Of a stretch of 64,000 nucleotides of DNA, positions 55,752 to 62,893 are shown piece by piece. The notes below the pieces were generated by a model. It had not been told where the DNA came from. It saw only the letters and a program-made list of their open reading frames with translations, and did not search any database. Positions within the stretch are counted from its first letter, which is position 1. Each line of letters opens with the position of its first letter. Position numbers and translations under genes: made by a program. This DNA is from Aristaeella hokkaidonensis (GTDB lineage: Bacteria; Bacillota; Clostridia; Christensenellales; Aristaeellaceae), in the NCBI RefSeq assembly GCF_018128945.1, contig NZ_CP068393.1:1674001-1738000 (forward strand), read 5' to 3'.

Positions 55752-56621
55752 TTACTGGGCAGCTTCCGTTTCGCCCATGTTCAGGATCGGTACGGTGGTA
55801 GCGCCCTGTCCCGCCATATAGGTGGGCAGTTTGCCGTCCCAGCTCTTGATCTCGTTGAAGCGGATCAGGTTTTCCGTCAGGGATTCGGCGATCTTCTTGT
55901 TCGCCTCAGCTTCAGCTTCGCTGCGCACCTGCAGGGCATAAGCGTCTGCGTCCGCGTTGATCTTCGCCACATTGGCTTCCGCTTCAGCATTGATGCGTTT
56001 CCGCTCTGCCTGCTGCTGGGTTTCCATGGTCATCTGGTTCTGCTCAATTTCAGCCTGCAGCTTCTTCTGGGCAGCCACCTGCTTGGCTTCAACGGCATCG
56101 GTAAAGGCGTCGGTGAAGTCCAGGTTCTCAATGCTCACGCTGATTACGTTGATGCCGTATTCATCCAGTTCATTGTCCAGGCCTTCGCGGATGGATTCGC
56201 TCAGCTTCTGGCGGTTTGCCACCAGGTTCTCGGCAGTGTATTTGCTGAACACGCCCTTGGTAATCTCCAGCATCCGGGGATAAACCAGCTTGTTGAAGTA
56301 GTCTGTACCGACTTCCTTGAACAGGTTCATCGCCGTGCTCTTGTTGATCGCATAGTTGATGGATCCGGTAATCTGCACCTGCTGGATGTCACTGGAGAAC
56401 GCTTCCGTGTTGAAGGTGCTCTTCTGCTCACGGTTATCCATGGGAATAATTCTCTGGAAGGGGCTCTTGAAGTGCAGTCCCGCCTCCAGCGTAACGTCTT
56501 CAACCTTGCCGAAGGTCGTCACAATACCGGTATACCCCGTCTGCACCGTCGCGGTGCACGTTGTCGCCACCAGCAGCACCAGCACAATGGCGGCAATCAG
56601 AATAATCAGTCCCTTTTTCAT
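55752..56621 (-). CDS. SPFH/prohibitin-family membrane protein
   Basis: 289 residues, start behind AAAGGAACGAG. N-terminal membrane helix (4-26), then the SPFH domain (TGYTGIVTTFGKVEDVTLEAGLHFKSPFQRI) and a long helical, Ala/Glu-rich coiled-coil (~175-250: AEIEQNQMTMETQQQAERKRINAEAEAN). Such proteins form ring-like scaffolds in membrane microdomains and may regulate proteases. The upstream 56,622-56,790 holds small GC hairpins (GCCCCTCTTCGGGGC) but no clear promoter. Confidence 0.92.
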   Translation of the reverse strand: MKKGLIILIAAIVLVLLVATTCTATVQTGYTGIVTTFGKVEDVTLEAGLHFKSPFQRIIPMDNREQKSTFNTEAFSSDIQQVQITGSINYAINKSTAMNLFKEVGTDYFNKLVYPRMLEITKGVFSKYTAENLVANRQKLSESIREGLDNELDEYGINVISVSIENLDFTDAFTDAVEAKQVAAQKKLQAEIEQNQMTMETQQQAERKRINAEAEANVAKINADADAYALQVRSEAEAEANKKIAESLTENLIRFNEIKSWDGKLPTYMAGQGATTVPILNMGETEAAQ

Positions 56622-56789
56622 CGTTTCTCGTTCCTTTCATGCCCCTCTTCGGGGCTTAATGCCGGCCCTGTTTACCGGCTGAAAAGAGAATAGCAGAAAG
56701 AAAGCCCCCGGTAAATATCGTATTTCGCAATTTACCAGGGGTTATTTCTCCATTTTCAGTTATGGCTTTCATCCAGTCTCTTAGGCAAC

Positions 56790-57268
56790 CTTTCTCTATG
56801 CTTTTCTCTTCACTCTTCTGTCGGTTTTCTCACCTTATAGTAATAACTTCTTGATATGCCCAGCACCTTGCATACTTTACTTACCGGATATTCCTTGAGT
56901 TCCTTCTGTGCAAATCTCACTCGTCTGTCGGGTTTTTCGCATAGTATGCTGTTGCATTTTCTTAGAATCTCATTCTCCATCTTCAGCTCTGCATTCTCTT
57001 TGCGACGTTTTCTCAGCTCAGCATCCTCTGCCCTCTGATGTCCTTTCCCTACGAACACTTTTTCACCATTGATCTCGTATGCGCTCGTCCACTGATAAAG
57101 CAGGATCTTGTTGATTCCCAGCCTTTCCGCTGCTTCTGCATGCTTCATTCCATCTTTTAGAACCATTTCACATGCTTTGACCTTAAACTCCTTGCTGTAT
57201 GTCTTATGCATTTGTGTTCACCTCTTCCCTTTACTTTACCATTCAGTCTTTGATGTGTCCACTACTGC
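56790..57268 (-). mobile_element. IS3-family insertion sequence remnant
   Basis: The 5' end is suggested by TGGACACATCA on the minus strand near 57,265, typical of IS3-type ends, about 50 bp before the transposase start. The DDE integrase part is missing, so the other end is lost or undefined. It cannot move by itself. Confidence 0.6.
56810..57211 (-). CDS. Truncated IS3-family transposase (OrfA fused to start of OrfB)
   Basis: 133 residues. Residues 1-55 are the IS3 OrfA helix-turn-helix (YSKEFKVKACEMVLKDGMKHAEAAERLGI), ~65-95 a leucine-zipper-like coiled coil (LRKRRKENAELKMENEILRK), and ~100-130 the N-terminal HTH of OrfB (EYPVSKVCKVLGISRSYYYKVRK). OrfA and OrfB are joined in one frame, where intact IS3 elements use a frameshift, and the protein stops before the catalytic DDE domain. 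It is probably a decayed gene. Confidence 0.8.
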   Translation of the reverse strand: MHKTYSKEFKVKACEMVLKDGMKHAEAAERLGINKILLYQWTSAYEINGEKVFVGKGHQRAEDAELRKRRKENAELKMENEILRKCNSILCEKPDRRVRFAQKELKEYPVSKVCKVLGISRSYYYKVRKPTEE

Positions 57269-57321
57269 CGTACAGCATTTTTATTTTTCAGTTTTAAGTC
57301 TTAAGTTTTCAGTATTCATTA

Positions 57322-57356
57322 AAACAACCTTCGGAATCACATTCCGAAGGTTGTTT
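57322..57356 (-). terminator. Terminator after the DegV gene
   Basis: A perfect 16-bp stem (57,322-57,337 with 57,341-57,356, loop CAC), four bases after the DegV stop, with TTTT on the minus strand. Confidence 0.85.
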
Positions 57357-57359
57357 GAT

Positions 57360-58223
57360 TTATCTCTCTTTTCCCATAAAGAACAGTGCCAGGGTTCCGG
57401 GACCGGCGTGGGCGCCGATTACAGAACCAATGCTGGTAATCAGCGTCACATCCATGCCGCATTCGTTCTTAATGATATCCTTCAGCATCTCTGCGTCTTC
57501 CAGGCAGTCAGCATTGGAAATGAAGATCGGGGAATCCGGCCGGATCGTCTGGCCCAGTTTCTCTGCCAGCGTCTTGATGGACTTTTTCCGTCCGTGCACC
57601 TGGGTCATCTTGATCAGGTGGCCTTCATTGTCCACATGCAGCACCGGCTTCACATTCAGCGCCGTACCCAGCAGAGCTGTGGCTGCGCTGACCCGTCCGC
57701 CGCGCTTCAGGTATACCAGGTCTTCCACCGTAAACCAGTGGCACACATGGGGAATCTCCTTCCGGAGCGCTTCCGCGTTTTCTTCCAGCGTCATGCCTGC
57801 GTCCCGGTTCTTCACGGCCAGATACACAAACAGGCCTTCGCCGGCGGAAGCGGACAGAGAATCGATCGCTTCGATTTTCCTGTCAGGATACTTTTTTGCC
57901 AGTCTTTCTGCAACCTTCTTGGCATTGTCAGGGGTCACGCTCAGTCCGCCGGACAATCCCAGGTACAGGATATCCTGACCAGCTTCAAGGATCTCAGTGA
58001 ACGCGTTTTCAAACGCGTCTTCATTGACGCAGGAGGTCTTGGCAACCCGTCCCGCGCGCATGGACTTGTAGAACTCGCCGATCGGTTCGTCGTGATCTTT
58101 CTGTTCCACGTTTGTATCTGTAAACAGGAACGCCAGCGGAAGCATCTTTACATTCCATTCCGCCAGTTTGTCCGGATGAATATCACAAGCGGAATCTGTA
58201 AACAATACATAATTCTCAGCCAT
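57360..58223 (-). CDS. DegV-family fatty-acid-binding protein
   Basis: 287 residues from ATG at 58,223 (AGGAGG six bases upstream; the frame extends seven codons further). Family motifs: FTDSACDI at the N-terminus, KTSCVNEDAF (~70), LGLSGGLSVT (~95), LVYLKRGGRVSAATALLG (~170) and the terminal GSVIGAHAGPGTLALFFMG. DegV/FakB proteins bind fatty acids and present them to the FakA kinase; no fakA is seen here. Confidence 0.93.
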   Translation of the reverse strand: MAENYVLFTDSACDIHPDKLAEWNVKMLPLAFLFTDTNVEQKDHDEPIGEFYKSMRAGRVAKTSCVNEDAFENAFTEILEAGQDILYLGLSGGLSVTPDNAKKVAERLAKKYPDRKIEAIDSLSASAGEGLFVYLAVKNRDAGMTLEENAEALRKEIPHVCHWFTVEDLVYLKRGGRVSAATALLGTALNVKPVLHVDNEGHLIKMTQVHGRKKSIKTLAEKLGQTIRPDSPIFISNADCLEDAEMLKDIIKNECGMDVTLITSIGSVIGAHAGPGTLALFFMGKER

Positions 58224-58272
58224 TTTTTTCCTCCTGCTATACACTGCCGGCCGGTAGGCCGGCGACAGTGAG

Positions 58273-58301
58273 AATATATCATTCGTGCCATTTTATGTCA
58301 A
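58273..58301 (-). promoter_or_regulatory. Sigma-A promoter of the DegV gene
   Basis: Perfect TTGACA (58,296-58,301), 17 bp, TATATT (58,273-58,278) on the minus strand. It is divergent from the paaK leader promoter 40 bp away. Confidence 0.8.
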
Positions 58302-58341
58302 CCAACCCATTGTAAAAACATCAACAATACAAAAGAGCCTG

Positions 58342-58371
58342 TTGACAACCTTCCCCTTCCGGGCATATAGT
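58342..58371 (+). promoter_or_regulatory. Sigma-A promoter of the Phe leader-paaK-ACT operon
   Basis: Perfect TTGACA (58,342-58,347), 18 bp, TATAGT (58,366-58,371). Transcription would start about 40 nt before the leader peptide and about 380 nt before paaK. Confidence 0.8.
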
Positions 58372-58418
58372 CATTGCAACGGTAATGAGATCCGTTTTTC
58401 AGAAAGGAGATTTCAGCA

Positions 58419-58469
58419 ATGAAATCATTCGCAGCTATCTTCTTCTTTACCAAGTCAGCGATGGATTAA
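58419..58469 (+). CDS. Phe-rich leader peptide (attenuator)
   Basis: A 16-codon ORF, MKSFAAIFFFTKSAMD, with a strong ribosome binding site (AAAGGAG) nine bases upstream. Four of 16 residues are Phe, three of them consecutive (TTC TTC TTT at 58,440-58,448), as in the pheL and pheM leader peptides of enterobacteria. It is followed after 25 nt by an intrinsic terminator, in front of an aryl-acid CoA ligase gene. The inferred role is sensing charged tRNA-Phe. Confidence 0.75.
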   Translation: MKSFAAIFFFTKSAMD

Positions 58470-58493
58470 TCAGACGCACAGAGCGCTTTGAAT

Positions 58494-58532
58494 CCACCGC
58501 CTTTTGAGATGAAAAAAGGCGGTGGTTTTTTT
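58494..58532 (+). terminator. Attenuator terminator with competing antiterminator
   Basis: Terminator: CCACCGCCTTTT (58,494-58,505) pairs perfectly with AAAAGGCGGTGG (58,514-58,525), then TTTTTTT. Antiterminator: GCGATGGATT (58,458-58,467) pairs 9/10 with AATCCACCGC (58,491-58,500), which uses the terminator's left arm. Protector: AATCATTCGC (58,423-58,432) inside the leader ORF can pair 8/10 with GCGATGGATT. A ribosome stalled on the Phe codons would free that strand and favour read-through. This is the classical 1:2, 2:3, 3:4 layout. Confidence 0.75.
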
Positions 58533-58534
58533 CT

Positions 58535-58676
58535 GGAAACTATCTGGCTTTCTTGATAGTTCCGCTCCATCGGTTGAGGATGCGTCTAAATCTCCGATTT
58601 GCGTAACGCTTCCCATGCTACAGCCGTCCATTACTGCAAGCCGAAGGCGCCGCAGAAATGGGTAACGGCGATCACA
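58535..58676 (+). repeat. Dispersed structured element, copy B (in the paaK leader)
   Basis: Starts right after the attenuator. Hairpin GGAAACTATC/GATAGTTCC, CTCCATCGGTTGA, outer stem GGATGCGT (58,578-58,585) with ACGCTTCC (58,606-58,613; one mismatch) enclosing AAATC/GATTT, then CATGCTACAG and core hairpin GCCGTCCATTACTGC with GCAGAAATGG...ACGGC. Same order as copies A and C, with different stem sequences. Confidence 0.75.
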
Positions 58677-58758
58677 GACCGATACCCATCGCTGACTAAT
58701 ACCTTAAGGCTTAATGCGCTCTACACAGTTTTGCAACATCACAAAGGAGTGAACGCTT

Positions 58759-60063
58759 ATGAAGAGATATTACCAGCCGGAAATTGAAACAGCCCCAAGG
58801 GAAAAAATCCTGGAAATCCAGAATGAAAAGCTCGTCAAACAAATCCACCATGTCTGGGACAACGTCCCCTATTACCGTCATCTGATGGAAGAGAGAGGTC
58901 TCACGCCGGATGATATCAAAACCGTGGACGACATCAAAAAGCTCCCCTTCCTCAGCAAAGCGGACCTGCGGGACACATATCCCTATGGACTGCTGGGCAC
59001 TGATCTGAAGGACTGTGTCCGCATCCATTCCACCTCCGGTACTACCGGCAAGCGTGTTGTCGCCTTCTACACCCAGCACGATATCGACCTGTGGGAAGAC
59101 TGCTGTGCCCGGGCGATCGTCGCTGCCGGCGGCACAGAAGAAGACGTGGTACAGGTTTGCTACGGCTACGGCCTCTTCACCGGCGGTTCCGGCCTGCATG
59201 GCGGTTCCCATAAGGTAGGCTGCCTGACCCTGCCCATGTCTTCCGGTAACACAGAGCGCCAGATCCAGTTCATGATGGACCTGGAATCCACCATCATCTG
59301 CTGCACGCCTTCCTACGCCGCCTACATCGGCGAATCCCTGAAAGAGCAGGGATTCAAGCCTGAAGATAACAAGCTCAAAGCCGGCATCTTCGGTGCGGAG
59401 CCCTGGACTGAAGAGATGCGCCATGAAATCGAAAAGAGCCTGGGTATCAAAGCCTACGATATCTACGGTCTCACTGAAACCAGCGGCCCCGGGGTGGCTT
59501 TCGAGTGTGAAGAGCAGAAGGGCATGCACATCAATGAAGACCACTTCTACGCTGAAATCATCGATCCCGATACAGGCGAAGTCCTGCCGGAAGGTTCTGT
59601 CGGTGAGCTGGTCTTCACCGCGCTGGATAAGGAAGCCTTCCCGCTGCTCCGCTACCGTACCCGTGACCTTTGCGTGCTGAACCGTACGCCCTGCTCCTGC
59701 GGCCGTACTCATGTCCGCATGGCCAAGCCCATGGGCCGCAGTGACGATATGCTAATCATCCGCGGCGTCAACGTCTTCCCGAGCCAGATCGAAACCGTCC
59801 TGCTCAACGAAGGCTATACGCCCAACTATCAGATCGTCCTCGACCGTGAACGGAACACTGATACCTTCGATGTCTATGTTGAAGTCAGTCCGGACCAGTT
59901 CTCCGACCTGATGGGCCAGATCCAGAAGATGGAAAAGGGGCTTGAGTCCGCCATGCGCACAATGCTTGGTATCGGACCCAAGATCCACCTGGTTGCCCCC
60001 AAGACCATTACCCGCAGCGAAGGTAAAGCCGTCCGCGTCATCGACAAACGCAAACTCCACTGA
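58759..60063 (+). CDS. paaK: Phenylacetate-CoA ligase
   Basis: 434 residues, start behind AAAGGAG. ANL-superfamily adenylating enzyme of the PaaK type: phosphate-binding STSGTTGKRVVAFYT (~95), YGYGLFTGGSGLHGG (~135), FGAEPWTEEMR (~215), YDIYGLTETSGPG (~235), RTRDLCVL (~295) with a CSCGRTH Cys motif (~310), hinge GRSDDMLIIRGVNVFPSQIE (~330) and C-terminal Lys in SEGKAVRVIDKR. It makes an aryl-acetyl-CoA from phenylacetate (or indole-/hydroxyphenylacetate), ATP and CoA. In anaerobes such ligases can feed reductive carboxylation to the aryl pyruvate and so to Phe, which fits the Phe leader peptide upstream. Confidence 0.93.
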   Translation: MKRYYQPEIETAPREKILEIQNEKLVKQIHHVWDNVPYYRHLMEERGLTPDDIKTVDDIKKLPFLSKADLRDTYPYGLLGTDLKDCVRIHSTSGTTGKRVVAFYTQHDIDLWEDCCARAIVAAGGTEEDVVQVCYGYGLFTGGSGLHGGSHKVGCLTLPMSSGNTERQIQFMMDLESTIICCTPSYAAYIGESLKEQGFKPEDNKLKAGIFGAEPWTEEMRHEIEKSLGIKAYDIYGLTETSGPGVAFECEEQKGMHINEDHFYAEIIDPDTGEVLPEGSVGELVFTALDKEAFPLLRYRTRDLCVLNRTPCSCGRTHVRMAKPMGRSDDMLIIRGVNVFPSQIETVLLNEGYTPNYQIVLDRERNTDTFDVYVEVSPDQFSDLMGQIQKMEKGLESAMRTMLGIGPKIHLVAPKTITRSEGKAVRVIDKRKLH

Positions 60064-60131
60064 TATAATATAGAAAAACATTGCACGTTCCTTATGTCAT
60101 CCTTTCTCTTTTCGGCATGAACCCAAGCAAT

Positions 60132-60164
60132 AATTCTGAATTCTGAATTCTTAATTCTGAATTG
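60132..60164 (+). repeat. Short AATTCTGAATTC-like tandem repeat
   Basis: About four degenerate copies of a TTCTGAA unit between paaK and the ACT gene. It resembles the ATTATGAATT repeat at ~54,640, so these look like dispersed low-complexity intergenic repeats. Confidence 0.6.
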
Positions 60165-60178
60165 AACAGGAGGTTCCT

Positions 60179-60604
60179 ATGGCTATTACGCAATTGTCCG
60201 TCTTTCTGATGAACCAGCCCGGCGCGCTGATCGAAGCCATCCAGGCCCTTTCCGACGCAGGCATCAATATCCGTGCCATGAGTATTGCCGAAGCCAATGA
60301 CTTTGGTATTCTCCGCATCATCGTTTCCGATACTGACACCGCCTGCAAGGTCCTGGGTGATAAGTATCTCTTCTCCAAAACAGAAGTGGTTGCCGCACTC
60401 ATGAGCGACCGCAGCGGCGCCCTCTACCCCATCCTTACGGCTCTCAACGAGGCAAACATCAATATTGAATATATGTACGCTTTCACCGGTTCCGGCCCGG
60501 AAGAAGCCTATGTGGTCATCCGGGTCAATGATGTAAAAACCGCGGAAGAGCTGCTGAATGCCAACGGCATCCGGACTCTTTCCGATGAAAGCCTGAAAAT
60601 CTGA
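60179..60604 (+). CDS. Tandem ACT-domain amino-acid-binding protein
   Basis: 141 residues, start behind AGGAGG. Two ACT domains: residues ~3-70 (QLSVFLMNQPGALIEAIQALSDAGINIRAM) and ~72-141 (ALMSDRSGALYPILTALNEANINIEYMYAF). No catalytic domain is present. Stand-alone tandem ACT proteins of this type commonly sit beside PaaK-like ligases and may sense an aromatic amino acid; effector not shown. Separated from paaK by 115 bp with no terminator. Confidence 0.9.
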   Translation: MAITQLSVFLMNQPGALIEAIQALSDAGINIRAMSIAEANDFGILRIIVSDTDTACKVLGDKYLFSKTEVVAALMSDRSGALYPILTALNEANINIEYMYAFTGSGPEEAYVVIRVNDVKTAEELLNANGIRTLSDESLKI

Positions 60605-60707
60605 AATCTGCTTTCATTCTTTACGATTTTTGCATTGTTTTCGCCGTACAAACTCCCATTTCATGGGAATTTGCCTCATTTGGTTTTCTTTTGCCATTTG
60701 CAGTCCA

Positions 60708-60736
60708 TTGTTGCTGAAGCCCTTATGTGATATAGT
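60708..60736 (+). promoter_or_regulatory. Promoter of the 75-residue protein gene
   Basis: TTGTTG (60,708-60,713), 17 bp, TATAGT (60,731-60,736), about 70 bp before the start codon. Confidence 0.65.
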
Positions 60737-60805
60737 ATCTTTTGGCGGAACGATCCGCAGAACACATTTTCAGTATCAGGCGCACAGCGCGAAAGGAAGA
60801 GGCAT

Positions 60806-61033
60806 ATGAAGAAGGTTATCTGCAAGATCGAGTACGATACCGACGCTTCCGAACTGATCCAGAAGAAAGTTTTCGGCGTATTCGGCGATCCCAAGGGCTA
60901 TGAAGAGTCCCTGTACAAGACCCAGGGCGGCAAGTTCTTCCTGTATGGTTACGGCGGAACTGAGTCCCCCTATCCGGAAGAGACCATCAAGCGTCTCGCC
61001 GCTGACAAGGTTAAGGCCTGGCAGAATAGTTAA
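60806..61033 (+). CDS. Small protein of unknown function
   Basis: 75 residues, start behind AAAGGAAGAGG. Sequence begins MKKVICKIEYDTDASE, contains aromatic/Gly stretch KFFLYGYGGTESPYPEET and a charged helical end. No signal peptide or membrane segment. It has its own promoter and two downstream terminators, so it is very probably a real, independently expressed gene. I do not recognise the family. Confidence 0.8.
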   Translation: MKKVICKIEYDTDASELIQKKVFGVFGDPKGYEESLYKTQGGKFFLYGYGGTESPYPEETIKRLAADKVKAWQNS

Positions 61034-61042
61034 GTGAAAAGC

Positions 61043-61067
61043 AGCCGCCCTTCGGGGCGGCTCTTTT
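61043..61067 (+). terminator. Terminator after the 75-residue protein gene
   Basis: AGCCGCCC, loop TTCG, GGGCGGCT, then CTTTT. The UUCG tetraloop makes it very stable. Confidence 0.85.
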
Positions 61068-61069
61068 AC

Positions 61070-61141
61070 ACTTAACTATTAACTCTGCACTCTTCACTTT
61101 TCACTCATCACTCTTAACTCATCACTCTTAACTCATCACTT
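61070..61141 (+). repeat. Low-complexity ACTCTTAACTCATC tandem repeat
   Basis: A 14-bp unit (TCATCACTCTTAAC) is repeated in tandem with degenerate copies around it. A similar stretch occurs at ~54,565. Confidence 0.7.
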
Positions 61142-61163
61142 GCCTGCCTCCGGCAGGCTTTTT
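61142..61163 (+). terminator. Second terminator downstream
   Basis: GCCTGCC, loop TCC, GGCAGGC, then TTTTT. Confidence 0.75.
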
Positions 61164-61167
61164 CAAT

Positions 61168-61331
61168 TCAAAAGAACAGCTTCCGCTCCGGAAGCTGTTC
61201 TCCCCACCATTATTAAGTTATTGAGGAGTCATCCGTGCTTTAGCACGGCTAATGACTCCCATGCTACAGTCGTCCATTTCTGCAAGCCATAGGCGCCGCA
61301 GAAATGGATTACGACGATCGCAAAGTTTTCA
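61168..61331 (+). repeat. Dispersed structured element, copy C
   Basis: Hairpin AGAACAGCTTCC/GGAAGCTGTTCT, TTAAGTTATTGA, outer stem GGAGTCAT (61,225-61,232) with ATGACTCC (61,252-61,259) enclosing CCGTGC/GCACGG, then CATGCTACAG and core hairpin GTCGTCCATTTCTGC with GCAGAAATGG...ACGAC. Compared with copy A, three outer-stem pairs and one core pair are changed on both sides. Confidence 0.8.
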
Positions 61332-61351
61332 TTTTTCAGTATTCATTACAT

Positions 61352-61386
61352 AAAAAAGAATGGTGCTTTATGCACCATTCTTTTTT
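61352..61386. terminator. Terminator after gdhA (bidirectional)
   Basis: A perfect 15-bp stem (61,352-61,366 with 61,372-61,386, loop TTTAT) with six T at either end. Confidence 0.9.
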
Positions 61387-61393
61387 GTATTAA

Positions 61394-62755
<1,362 letters not shown>

Positions 62756-62775
62756 TTATGTTCTGATAGAACAAA

Positions 62776-62804
62776 GCGCCTTTAACACACACTGTTAAAG
62801 ACGC
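62776..62804 (-). promoter_or_regulatory. Hairpin at the 5' end of the gdhA leader
   Basis: CTTTAACA pairs with TGTTAAAG around CACAC, with GC pairs below, beginning about 15 nt after the predicted transcript start. It may be an operator or an mRNA-stabilising stem; no U-run follows. Confidence 0.4.
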
Positions 62805-62823
62805 CCTTGCCTTTACGGGAGAA

Positions 62824-62852
62824 AGTGTATGCCTGCCCGGCGCCTTTGTCAA
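62824..62852 (-). promoter_or_regulatory. Sigma-A promoter of gdhA
   Basis: Perfect TTGACA (62,847-62,852), 17 bp, TACACT (62,824-62,829) on the minus strand, about 95 bp before the start codon. Confidence 0.7.
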
Positions 62853-62893
62853 TGCGCCGGAAGGTCGTTTTCCGTATTAATCCTGTTTTTTTG

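Noticed and set aside
58372..58758. T-box riboswitch in the paaK leader
   Set aside because: No T-box consensus (TGGNACCGCG-like) or specifier-loop architecture is seen, whereas a translated Phe-rich ORF with a strong ribosome binding site is present.
58711..59712. Minus-strand ORF opposite paaK
   Set aside because: paaK motifs are complete on the plus strand and the reverse ORF has no family motifs.
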